A stretch of DNA of 64,000 nucleotides from Macrococcoides bohemicum. Lineage in GTDB: Bacteria; Bacillota; Bacilli; Staphylococcales; Staphylococcaceae. Position numbers and translations under genes: made by a program. Numbering within the stretch: the stretch's first letter is position 1; every line of letters begins with the position of its first letter. Of the stretch, positions 53,128 through 61,814 are shown in pieces. The notes under the pieces were generated by a model. That model was not told the DNA's origin. It saw only the letters and a list, made by a program, of their open reading frames with translations, and searched no databases. The stretch is from NCBI RefSeq assembly GCF_042658685.1, contig NZ_JBHSQY010000030.1. One strand, written 5' to 3'.

Positions 53128-56100
53128 TATTTAGTCAGCTCCTTTAGTTTTTTATCATCTAAATCTTTTAAATTCACGCTAACAAGTTGTGTTATTCCAG
53201 AGTTTTGCATCGTAACACCATATAAACGATCGCTTTTTTCCATCGTACCTTTTCGATGCGTAATTACGATAAACTGCGTATCATGTGTTAAAGTACTTAG
53301 GAAATCAGCAAATCGATTAACATTTGCTTCATCAAGTGCCGCTTCTACTTCATCTAGTATAACAAATGGCGCACTTTTTGCCTGTAAAATTGAGAATAAT
53401 AATACAATCGCAGTGAGCGCTCGTTCCCCACCTGATAAAAGATTTAAATTTTGACGACGTTTGCCTGGTGGCTCAACAAATATGTCAATACCCGCAGTCA
53501 GTACATCTTCACTTGTAAGTTGTAATAATCCCGTACCTCCACCAAACAACTGTTTGAATATACGTTCAAATGCATGAGATACAGTTTCAAACGTCTCCAT
53601 GAAACGAATAGAAACTGTCTCATCCATTTCACGAATAATTGATTCTAAATTTGCTTTCGCTTCTAACAAATCCGCTTCCTGGTTTGTTAAAAATTCATAA
53701 CGTTCACCGACTGTCTTATATTGCTCAATCGCATTTAAATTAACGTTACCTAGTTCTTCGATAGAAATCTTCGTTAAACGTACACGGCTACGTAGATGTT
53801 CTAAATCTGTCTGGAAGACATCGGCGACACCAAGTGTTTCCCAAACATAATCTTTTGCTGCTTCAAATGTCATCTGATATTGCTCAAGTAAATGATTAAA
53901 CAGGTTATCCAGTAGAACATTTAGCCTCGAATGCTTTCCTTTTAATTCACCTACTCCATTTTCAATACCACTAATCTGACGCAATAATTCATTATATTCT
54001 TTATCCATATTGTCAATGGATGAAGCAAGTTCAGATAATTTTTCATCTTCAGTCTGGATAAGCGATTCAATCGTTAATTTTTTTTGAGATAAAGTTCTTA
54101 ATGTTTTTTCTTTAGCAAGAATTTCCTGCTCAACAGCTTCTACATTTATTTGAGTTGCATCCAGATGCAGTGCATCTATTTCAGCTTGTACGTCTTTGAT
54201 TTGAGCCATACGTTCATTTAATATATCAGTCTGATGCGTAATATTTGTTGTTAATACTGCAAGTTCATGTTTCGTATCATTAATATTATCATTTAATTTT
54301 TTTTCAATAGACTTCTTATCGCTCGCATTAGTATTAAAATTTTGAATACGTGCATTTAAATTAACCAGTTCTAATTCGATTGTCTTTATCGTTTCGCGAT
54401 GCACTTTAATAAGCTGTTGTCTAGAAGCAATGTATTCAGATTCTTTCATGAATGATTCTACTTCTTCATGCATCACTTTTAGTCGGCGTTCTTTAGCAGT
54501 TGCTTCTTCTAATGACAATTTCAGTTGATGCACATCATCACGCAATGCTTCGCCATCAATACGCAACTGGTTCACTTTCATTTCTTCAGTTGTTATCGTT
54601 TCTGATAATGTATCAACCTGCTTTTTAAGTTGCTCAGTAGATGCGCTAAATTCTGCAAGTTGATTTGTTACAACTTGTAAATCATTTCGTGCTGTTAAAG
54701 CTTGCGTCGGTTTATTTTTACTTCCTCCAGACATTGATCCGCCCGGATTAACAATATCCCCATCTAATGTCACGATACGATATTTAAACCCGATTGCTTT
54801 GGCGATTTCATTAGCATGCTTTAAAGTATCACAAACAAGTACATTTCCTGATACATTATCAATAATTGATTGATATGTTTGCTCTGTGTGAATGAGTTCA
54901 TTCAGAGTATTAATAAAACCTGGCATATTGTTTACTATTTGACGTACTTCATGTGTAATTGATCTCGGTTTAATCACTGAGAGCGGTAAAAATGTTGCTC
55001 GTCCATACTTTTTATCGCGTAAAAATTGAATTGCTGCACGTCCCGCCTGTTCATCATCTACGATAATATGTTGTAAGCTTGCGCTAAGTGCGCTATCTAA
55101 CGCATCATTAAATTGTATATCTATTTCAATGACATCTAATACAGTTGTGTGAATACCATTTAATTGTTCTTTATGCTTTAACAACATACGTACGCCTTGA
55201 TAATATCCTTGATACTCTTCCTGCATTAACGTTAAACGTTCTCTTTTACGCTCTAAATCTTCAATATAACGGCGTGCTTGTGAATATTTCTCACGAACTG
55301 TACTATAATCTGCTTTTTTAAATTCAATGTCAGAAAGTTTATGTTTATATGACTGACGTAATTTATCAAGTGCATTGGTTTTAGAATTAATCGTATCATT
55401 TAAATGCACAATCTTTTGCTGAACCGCTTCAAAGTCTTGTTCTACATTATAATTGATACTTTGTTGTTTCGATTGTTTCTGGTTAAATTGTTCGACTTCT
55501 TTTTCAATGAGTTTTATTTCATTCGACAGTGCAGTTTGCTCGCTTAACTTTTCATAATAGCTATCACGTGTTTCATCGATCAACGTTTCGATATCTGAAT
55601 CTAGTTCTGCTAATTCCTTTTGTTGCGCTTTTAATTGACGATCTAACGCTTTCTTATTCGTCAATAAAGTTTGGATCTTCGCTTCAATTTCTTCTTTTCT
55701 TGCTAATTCCTTCGTTAACTGTTCATTATATTTTTTTAAACGTTCGTTTCGTTGTGCTGAGGATTCATTCTGGTTTGTTAAACGTTCTTTTAAAACGTTC
55801 ACCTGACCGATATATCGTTCAATTTGTTCAGTAGTTGAGAGGAGCGATTGATTCAGTGTATGAATGCTTTCCTGAAGTTCTTTTCTTTCTGATTTATGTT
55901 GTGATAACCTCTCATTAATACGATCACTTTTTTCTTTTTTAAACTGAATCAGCCCATTAAATTCATTGATTTCCTTTTCATATTTAATAAATTCTTGTCG
56001 AGTCGTTTCAATATCAGCAATTGTCACTTGTATATCAGCATCTTTCATTTCTTCAGAAAGTGCTAAATATTCTTCAGCGATACTTGCTTCAATCTTTAAA

Positions 56101-56714
56101 GGTTCAACTCTATCTTTTAAGTCATAGATGATATCATGTACACGCAATAAATTACTATTCGTGTCTTCTAGTTTGGATACTGTTTCTTTTTTGCGTTTTT
56201 TATATTTTAAGACACCAGCCGCTTCTTCAATTAATTGTCTGCGTTCTTCTGGTTTTGCGTTTAATACTTGATCGACTTTCCCTTGAGAGATCATACTAAA
56301 TGCATCTCTGCCAAGTCCGCTATCTAAAAATAATTCCGTTACATCTTTAAGACGACTTTTTTGTTTATTTAATAAATATTCACTATCACCATTGCGATAT
56401 AATTTACGCGTTACTTCAACAATATCAGCATCAATGTTTAACATGCGCTTTTGATTATCCATTGTAAGTGTTACTTCAGCATAATTTTGAGGCTTTCTGT
56501 CCTGTGCACCGGAGAATATTACATCTTCCATCTTGGCACCACGTAAACTCTTTGCTGATTGTTCACCGAGTACCCATTTTATCGCATCCGTTATGTTACT
56601 TTTTCCTGAGCCATTCGGACCGACAATTGCTGTTACACCTGAATCGAAATTAACAGTTGTCTTATCTGCAAATGATTTAAATCCATATGCAGAGACTTGT
56701 TTCAAATAAACCAT
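53127..56714 (-). CDS. smc: Chromosome segregation ATPase SMC
   Basis: The 1195-residue condensin subunit has Walker A GPNGSGKSN near residue 32, a first coiled coil (about 165-510), a hinge (about 520-680, with glycines GGSMSGGS at its end), a second coiled coil and the head with LLSGGERALTAI and Walker B FVILDEVEAALD. Length matches the family. It compacts and segregates sister chromosomes with ScpAB. It overlaps ftsY by one base and lies one base after rnc. Confidence 0.98.
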   Translation of the reverse strand: MVYLKQVSAYGFKSFADKTTVNFDSGVTAIVGPNGSGKSNITDAIKWVLGEQSAKSLRGAKMEDVIFSGAQDRKPQNYAEVTLTMDNQKRMLNIDADIVEVTRKLYRNGDSEYLLNKQKSRLKDVTELFLDSGLGRDAFSMISQGKVDQVLNAKPEERRQLIEEAAGVLKYKKRKKETVSKLEDTNSNLLRVHDIIYDLKDRVEPLKIEASIAEEYLALSEEMKDADIQVTIADIETTRQEFIKYEKEINEFNGLIQFKKEKSDRINERLSQHKSERKELQESIHTLNQSLLSTTEQIERYIGQVNVLKERLTNQNESSAQRNERLKKYNEQLTKELARKEEIEAKIQTLLTNKKALDRQLKAQQKELAELDSDIETLIDETRDSYYEKLSEQTALSNEIKLIEKEVEQFNQKQSKQQSINYNVEQDFEAVQQKIVHLNDTINSKTNALDKLRQSYKHKLSDIEFKKADYSTVREKYSQARRYIEDLERKRERLTLMQEEYQGYYQGVRMLLKHKEQLNGIHTTVLDVIEIDIQFNDALDSALSASLQHIIVDDEQAGRAAIQFLRDKKYGRATFLPLSVIKPRSITHEVRQIVNNMPGFINTLNELIHTEQTYQSIIDNVSGNVLVCDTLKHANEIAKAIGFKYRIVTLDGDIVNPGGSMSGGSKNKPTQALTARNDLQVVTNQLAEFSASTEQLKKQVDTLSETITTEEMKVNQLRIDGEALRDDVHQLKLSLEEATAKERRLKVMHEEVESFMKESEYIASRQQLIKVHRETIKTIELELVNLNARIQNFNTNASDKKSIEKKLNDNINDTKHELAVLTTNITHQTDILNERMAQIKDVQAEIDALHLDATQINVEAVEQEILAKEKTLRTLSQKKLTIESLIQTEDEKLSELASSIDNMDKEYNELLRQISGIENGVGELKGKHSRLNVLLDNLFNHLLEQYQMTFEAAKDYVWETLGVADVFQTDLEHLRSRVRLTKISIEELGNVNLNAIEQYKTVGERYEFLTNQEADLLEAKANLESIIREMDETVSIRFMETFETVSHAFERIFKQLFGGGTGLLQLTSEDVLTAGIDIFVEPPGKRRQNLNLLSGGERALTAIVLLFSILQAKSAPFVILDEVEAALDEANVNRFADFLSTLTHDTQFIVITHRKGTMEKSDRLYGVTMQNSGITQLVSVNLKDLDDKKLKELTK

Positions 56715-56715
56715 A

Positions 56716-57441
56716 TTACGCTCCTGCCATCAGAATTGCTAACGCATCCTGCGCAGCTTTCTGTTCTGATTCTTTCTTCGTTCTTCCACTTCCGACACCT
56801 AAACGCTCACCTTTGATACAGACAATAGAAGTAAATGTTTTAAAGTGTGCCGGCCCTTCTTCACTAATCAATTGATATGTCACCTGTTCATTTTTCGTCT
56901 TATGGATATATTCCTGTAAAAATGTCTTATGATCTAATATGCCTTCAATTAAGTCTTCAGTAATATTCGGAAAAATAAACTGGTTGAAAAACTTTAACGT
57001 AGCATCATAACCTAAATCTAAATATAATGCGCCAACGAAAGCCTCAAATACGTCAGCAATTAATGACGGACGGGTTCTGCCCCCAGTTTTTTCTTCTCCT
57101 TTACCAAGAAGGATTAATTGATCAAATCCTAATTTTTTCGCAAATGTCACAAGTGAAGGTTCACATACGATTGCTGCACGTAACTTCGTTAATTTACCCT
57201 CTGGTAAATGACTGTGCTCTTTGTATAAATATTGTGAGACCATCAATTCTAACACCGCATCACCTAAAAATTCTAAACGCTCGTTATCATTCACTTTATC
57301 TAGTTTAAAGTCATTGATGAAACTAGAATGTGAAAATGCCTGCGTATAAATCGTGATGTCTTGAGGTACAATATTCAGCATTTCAAACGTTATGTTAATT
57401 TTTTCCTTAAACTTCTCAATAATTGCTAATCTTTTGTTCAT
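56716..57441 (-). CDS. rnc: Ribonuclease III
   Basis: The 241-residue double-strand RNase processes rRNA and structured RNAs. The catalytic signature NERLEFLGDAVLELMVS is near residue 50, followed by the acidic DVFEAFVGALYLD helix and a C-terminal dsRBD (GSGRTKKESEQKAAQDAL). I start at ATG 57441 (MNKRLAIIEKF) with AAGGAGG upstream; a TTG six codons upstream would overlap the SD. Confidence 0.97.
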   Translation of the reverse strand: MNKRLAIIEKFKEKINITFEMLNIVPQDITIYTQAFSHSSFINDFKLDKVNDNERLEFLGDAVLELMVSQYLYKEHSHLPEGKLTKLRAAIVCEPSLVTFAKKLGFDQLILLGKGEEKTGGRTRPSLIADVFEAFVGALYLDLGYDATLKFFNQFIFPNITEDLIEGILDHKTFLQEYIHKTKNEQVTYQLISEEGPAHFKTFTSIVCIKGERLGVGSGRTKKESEQKAAQDALAILMAGA

Positions 57442-57520
57442 TTTTTTCCTCCTTTTCAAGTAATACTCTTTATATTTTACGTTAAAACGATTTATAAAAA
57501 AAGCAATATATGAGATTTCT

Positions 57521-57563
57521 AAAAAAATCCTATAGCACTAAAAATATTAGTGTTATAGGATTT
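57521..57563 (-). terminator. Intrinsic terminator after acpP
   Basis: A 16-pair stem with one G-U (arms about 57525-57540 and 57548-57563) and T7 on the minus strand. It separates the fatty-acid operon from rnc. Confidence 0.92.
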
Positions 57564-57569
57564 ATATGA

Positions 57570-57803
57570 TTAAGCTTCTAAAGATTCGATGTATTTAACT
57601 GCATCACCAACTGTGTTGATTTTTTCAGCTTCTTCATCCGGAATTTCCATTCCAAATTGATCTTCTAATTCCATTACTAATTCAGCGATATCTAAAGAAT
57701 CAGCACCTAAATCATCTTTAAATGAAGCATTTTCAGTAACTTTATCCGCATCAACGCCTAAGCGATCAACGATGATTTCTTTTACTTTGTCGAAGTTTTC
57801 CAT
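57570..57803 (-). CDS. acpP: Acyl carrier protein
   Basis: The 77-residue acidic protein carries the 4'-phosphopantetheine on Ser in DDLGADSLDIAELVMELE near residue 36. I start at ATG 57803 (MENFDKVKEII), preceded by AAGGAGGTG; a GTG three codons upstream lies inside that SD. It follows fabG. Confidence 0.97.
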   Translation of the reverse strand: MENFDKVKEIIVDRLGVDADKVTENASFKDDLGADSLDIAELVMELEDQFGMEIPDEEAEKINTVGDAVKYIESLEA

Positions 57804-57843
57804 ATGTTTCACCTCCTTAAAATATCCTATATTATTTTACCCC

Positions 57844-58578
57844 TTAGTTCATAAACATGCCACCATTTACGTGTAATGTCTGACCCGTGATATATTTTGC
57901 TTTATTACTAGCAAGGAAGCTCACTGCCTCGGCAATATCATTAACTTCACCAAGTGAACCAAGTGGAATTTGCTGTTTCATACTTTCAACTAAATCTGCA
58001 CCTAATTTATCTGTCATATCACTTACAATAAAACCAGGAGCTACAGCATTGACACGTACACCACGACTGGCAAACTCACGTGCAAATGTTTTCGTTAAAC
58101 CTTCAACACCTGCTTTACTTGCAACATAGTTCGCTTGTCCGGCATTCCCTAACGAACCAACCACACTACTCATATTGATAATGACGCCTGTTCGTTGTTT
58201 CAACATTTGACGTGTTACCGATTGCACAACGTTAAATACACCCTTTAAATTAGTAGCGATGACATCGTCAAAATCTTCAGCTTTCATACGCATTGTTAGA
58301 TTGTCACGCGTTATACCTGCATTATTGACAACGACATCAATCGAACCAAAATTTTCAATTGCAATACGTATCATTTCTTTCACTTCTTCAGCATCACTGA
58401 CATTCGCTTTTACAGCAATCGCTTTTTGTCCTATTGCTTCAATCTTAGCTACAACCGCTTCTGCACGTTCCTGATTACCTGAATAGTTTACGAGAACATC
58501 AAATCCATCCTCAGCAAGTTTAATTGCAGTTGCTTCACCTATTCCTCTTGAACTTCCTGTTACGATTGCTAATGCCAT
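57844..58578 (-). CDS. fabG: 3-oxoacyl-ACP reductase FabG
   Basis: The 244-residue short-chain dehydrogenase has the Rossmann motif TGSSRGIGEATA, NNAG at about 86, and the catalytic Ser, Tyr and Lys (SSVVGSLGN...YVASKAG). It reduces beta-ketoacyl-ACP in fatty-acid synthesis. It overlaps fabD by ten bases. Confidence 0.97.
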   Translation of the reverse strand: MALAIVTGSSRGIGEATAIKLAEDGFDVLVNYSGNQERAEAVVAKIEAIGQKAIAVKANVSDAEEVKEMIRIAIENFGSIDVVVNNAGITRDNLTMRMKAEDFDDVIATNLKGVFNVVQSVTRQMLKQRTGVIINMSSVVGSLGNAGQANYVASKAGVEGLTKTFAREFASRGVRVNAVAPGFIVSDMTDKLGADLVESMKQQIPLGSLGEVNDIAEAVSFLASNKAKYITGQTLHVNGGMFMN

Positions 58579-59480
58579 GACTTCACCTCATTGATTTGTT
58601 CAAGTGTATCCACTTGTATCGTATTTACATTTCGATCTATCTTACGCACTAATCCAGATAATACTTTTCCTGGACCTACCTCTATAAATGTATCTGCATT
58701 TTGAGCCACCAAATATGCTATAGAAGCGGTAAACTCAACTGGAGAATACAATTGTTTTACTAAATTTACTTTTATTTCATCTTTATCCGTCACAGGTAAC
58801 GCTGTCACATTCTGGATAACTGGAATTGATGCATCACTAAAATCAAATGTATCTAAAAATGCACTAAACTCACTTTCAATAACTTTCATTAAGCTTGAGT
58901 GAAATGGACCTGTAACATTTAAAGGAATAATCTTCTTTATTTGATGTGCTGCTTTCGTTTCCACTAATTTATCAATCAATGTCTGATGACCTGCAACTAC
59001 GATTTGACCTGGGCAATTTAAATTTGCAATATCTAGCTTTTCGCTGACATTTGATAATCTTTGACATGCTTTTTCGATAATATCTCGGTCAGTACCCATT
59101 ATCGCTGCCATAGATCCTACGCCCGGAGGAAATGCTGACTGCATCAATTGACCACGTTTACGTACGATGCGCACAGCATCAATCGGTGAAATGACTTCTG
59201 CTGCAACAAGTGCTGCATATTCACCTAAACTATGTCCTATAACATAATCAGCGTTTAACTGCGCAAGTTTCATTGCTGCTATACTATGCATGACAATTGC
59301 AGGTTGTGTATTTTCTGTCTCAGCTAATTTTTCTCCACTTTCCATGATTGCAATAATATCCTCATCAAGAACTGCATTTAAGTCATTCAGTAATGACTTA
59401 CCTGTATCATCATTATAAATATCTATCGCCATACCTGTGTACTGTGAGCCTTGTCCAGGGAACATCAATACTTTACTCAT
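58569..59480 (-). CDS. fabD: Malonyl-CoA:ACP transacylase FabD
   Basis: The 303-residue enzyme loads malonyl onto ACP. The catalytic Ser is in GHSLGEYAAL near residue 90, with QGSQYTGM at the N-terminus and GPFHSSLMK later. I start at ATG 59480 (MSKVLMFPGQGSQ), SD GAGGTGGG; a longer reading would run deep into plsX. It overlaps plsX by eight bases. Confidence 0.97.
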   Translation of the reverse strand: MSKVLMFPGQGSQYTGMAIDIYNDDTGKSLLNDLNAVLDEDIIAIMESGEKLAETENTQPAIVMHSIAAMKLAQLNADYVIGHSLGEYAALVAAEVISPIDAVRIVRKRGQLMQSAFPPGVGSMAAIMGTDRDIIEKACQRLSNVSEKLDIANLNCPGQIVVAGHQTLIDKLVETKAAHQIKKIIPLNVTGPFHSSLMKVIESEFSAFLDTFDFSDASIPVIQNVTALPVTDKDEIKVNLVKQLYSPVEFTASIAYLVAQNADTFIEVGPGKVLSGLVRKIDRNVNTIQVDTLEQINEVKSWH

Positions 59481-60456
59481 CTGTTCCCACCTCTTTCGCC
59501 AATGTTGATACGACATCTTCTTCAACGGCAAGTCGAGCCTGGCGCAGTGCATTGTAAATCGCAACTTTATCACTAGATCCATGCGCCTTTATTACAAGAC
59601 CATTCACACCAAACAATACAGCTCCACCATACTCAGAATAATCCATCTTACCTTTTAGTTTTGCCAAATCGTTCTTTATAATTGCTGTTGCTAGTTTATT
59701 TTTAGTACTGCTTGTTAAAGTTTGTTTTAACATTTTAAAAATATTGTTAGCTGTACCTTCTAGTGTCTTTAATATAATATTTCCGGTAAAACCATCTGTT
59801 ACGACGATATCTGCCGTACTATTCAATAGCGTTTTAGGCTCAACATTGCCGATAAAATTTATTGAAGTTTCTGCTTTTAATAATGCGAATGTTTCTTTCG
59901 TCAATGTATTTCCTTTTTTATCTTCAGTACCAATATTGGCTAATCCAATTGTCGGATTATCTATTTTACGATTTGCTTTCGCATAGATATTTGCCATCTT
60001 TGCATATTGTATTAGATGTTCAGGTTTTGCATCAGCATTTGCTCCCATATCAAGTAACATAAAGCCTTTATTATCAATCGTTGGCATAGTCATTGCTAAG
60101 GCTGGACGCTCTATACCTTTAATACGGCCGACAATAAATAATCCTGCTGACATTAATGCACCAGTATTACCTGCTGAAACACATGCATCAGCTGTTTTTA
60201 ACTTAACGGCTTCTGCAGCACGTACCATCGATGCATCTTTCTTTCTGCGTACTGAACGTACCGGTTCATCGTCCATCGTAATTTGTTCTGAACAAGCAAT
60301 AAATTTAAAATTATCATGTTTAATCGTGTTATATTCCGGTAAGCCATATCCCTGAATCTCAACATCACTAAACGCTTTTAAGAAAAGTTCAATACCCTCT
60401 AATACTACTTGAGGAGCATCGTCTCCACCCATCAAATCAACTGCTATTTTAATCAT
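59473..60456 (-). CDS. plsX: Acyl-ACP:phosphate acyltransferase PlsX
   Basis: The 327-residue enzyme makes acyl-phosphate from acyl-ACP for phospholipid synthesis. Family features are IAVDLMGGDDAPQVVLEG, SAGNTGALMSAGLFIVGRIKGIERPA and the SEYGGAVLFGVNGLVIKAHGSS segment. It overlaps the fapR stop by eight bases in the fapR-plsX-fabD-fabG-acpP operon. Confidence 0.97.
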   Translation of the reverse strand: MIKIAVDLMGGDDAPQVVLEGIELFLKAFSDVEIQGYGLPEYNTIKHDNFKFIACSEQITMDDEPVRSVRRKKDASMVRAAEAVKLKTADACVSAGNTGALMSAGLFIVGRIKGIERPALAMTMPTIDNKGFMLLDMGANADAKPEHLIQYAKMANIYAKANRKIDNPTIGLANIGTEDKKGNTLTKETFALLKAETSINFIGNVEPKTLLNSTADIVVTDGFTGNIILKTLEGTANNIFKMLKQTLTSSTKNKLATAIIKNDLAKLKGKMDYSEYGGAVLFGVNGLVIKAHGSSDKVAIYNALRQARLAVEEDVVSTLAKEVGTDE

Positions 60457-61021
60457 TTATCTCATCCTCACCTGTATAATACATTACAAATTGTCCAGTA
60501 AATACCGTCGTATGTTTAACTGTACTCACAACTTCGATTTTAGCACGTTTATTTACTTTCGAAATAACTGTAGCTTTCGTAATGACACGATCTCCTAGCT
60601 TTACAGGTTTCTTAAAATTAATTTCACTCTTAGCTGTAAGTGCTAATTCATCGTTAATAACAGCTACACATAGTGAATTAGCTTGTGCAAATAAGTAATG
60701 TCCACGTGCAATCTTATTTCTATAAAATACGTGTTCGTCTTTTATATCAAGTATAGAGATAGCAGATTTATCAAGTTCCAGATCAATGACTTCACCAATA
60801 ATTTCATCTAATGGTAATGCACGTACCTCATCTCGCTGTTTTACTGCTACATCTTTAATACGTTCACGTAGTTCCGGAATATTTTGTTCTAATCGATCTA
60901 ATCTGATTGTCTGGATACTCACATTGAGATCACGACTCAAGTCTTCATCGGTCAAAAAAGGATCTTCATTAAGTCGTTTCGTGAGTTCTGACTGACGTTC
61001 TTTTTTATTTAATTTTTTCAT
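60449..61021 (-). CDS. fapR: Malonyl-CoA-responsive lipid repressor FapR
   Basis: The 190-residue regulator has an N-terminal HTH (LSRDLNVSIQTIRLDRLE near 27-45) and a C-terminal hot-dog domain (about 85-185) that binds malonyl-CoA and releases the operator. It governs the operon it starts. The region upstream has TAGTAC/TACTAA-like half-sites just after the -10. Confidence 0.96.
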   Translation of the reverse strand: MKKLNKKERQSELTKRLNEDPFLTDEDLSRDLNVSIQTIRLDRLEQNIPELRERIKDVAVKQRDEVRALPLDEIIGEVIDLELDKSAISILDIKDEHVFYRNKIARGHYLFAQANSLCVAVINDELALTAKSEINFKKPVKLGDRVITKATVISKVNKRAKIEVVSTVKHTTVFTGQFVMYYTGEDEIND

Positions 61022-61035
61022 ATATACAAATCCTT

Positions 61036-61058
61036 TTAGTAGTTGGTCTTAGTACTAG
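61036..61058 (-). promoter_or_regulatory. Candidate FapR operator
   Basis: Half-site-like TAGTAC...TACTAA elements lie directly after the -10. Their spacing (about 11 bases) is longer than the five of the canonical 17-bp FapR site, so the match is imperfect. Confidence 0.35.
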
Positions 61059-61059
61059 T

Positions 61060-61068
61060 AAATATAAC
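61060..61068 (-). promoter_or_regulatory. Extended -10 promoter for the fapR operon
   Basis: TGTTATATT ends just upstream of the candidate operator; the -35 is weak. Confidence 0.45.
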
Positions 61069-61100
61069 ATAATTGATATTTTAACTGCAACTTTTTATAC

Positions 61101-61128
61101 AAAAAAGACCAGACTTGAATGTCTGGCC
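61101..61128 (-). terminator. Intrinsic terminator after the sortase gene
   Basis: A GGCCAGAC/GTCTGGTC stem with T6 on the minus strand, between the sortase and fapR. Confidence 0.9.
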
Positions 61129-61132
61129 TACT

Positions 61133-61807
61133 TTAAGCTGCTTTTTGAGTCTTAGTTTTTTGAGGTGCTTTTACTTTTTCACCATTCTCTTCATATAACT
61201 TTGCTTTAAAAATCATACGTTCACTAAAAAGCATACGCTGTGGATCATAATTATCACACGTGATTAAAGTAAGTTCCTGTAGTGCGTTTTTCTTTTCATC
61301 TAACACACCAACTTGTGTCGGTTTTACGTTAAAGATTTTATAGATGCGGTACTTTTTAATTCCATCACGTGACTGCAAAATGACAGTATCTCCTACTTTT
61401 GCACGATCTAAATAATTGAATCGTATCCCTGCACCTTCCACTCTATGGCCAGCGATTGCGACATTTTGTTCAGATAGCTTTTCTCCTTCTTCAACAAGAG
61501 ACACACCATTCTTCAAATTCTTTTGTGTTGCTGGCCCTTTAAGTAACGGTTCATTAATTTTAGCTGCCGGTACTTTTAAGTATCCTAACATATTTGACTT
61601 TAATTTTAATTTATCAGGTTCAGTTTTCGTAATCCATTTTTCCAATTCATTTACTTTAGGTTTATCTTCATTTTTTTCATATGCAGTAATAATTTTTTCG
61701 TTTACAATTTCAGTGTAATACTCACGGATATTCTGCCAGAAAAACATAACCAATGCAGCTACAATACATAGTACACCAATAACTCTCAGTAATATTCTTA
61801 CCATCAT
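61133..61807 (-). CDS. srtA: Class A sortase
   Basis: The 224-residue transpeptidase has one N-terminal membrane helix (about 5-27), then the sortase barrel with His near 120 (AGHRVEG), Cys near 183 (TLITCDNY) and Arg 13 residues after the Cys (FSERMIF), the same spacing as S. aureus SrtA. It anchors LPXTG-type proteins to peptidoglycan. A Lys-rich tail (KAPQKTKTQKAA) extends past the catalytic domain. I start at ATG 61807 after AAGGAG, which overlaps the recG stop; 61804 is an equal alternative. In S. aureus srtA lies elsewhere. Confidence 0.88.
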   Translation of the reverse strand: MMVRILLRVIGVLCIVAALVMFFWQNIREYYTEIVNEKIITAYEKNEDKPKVNELEKWITKTEPDKLKLKSNMLGYLKVPAAKINEPLLKGPATQKNLKNGVSLVEEGEKLSEQNVAIAGHRVEGAGIRFNYLDRAKVGDTVILQSRDGIKKYRIYKIFNVKPTQVGVLDEKKNALQELTLITCDNYDPQRMLFSERMIFKAKLYEENGEKVKAPQKTKTQKAA

Positions 61808-61814
61808 GTTCTCC

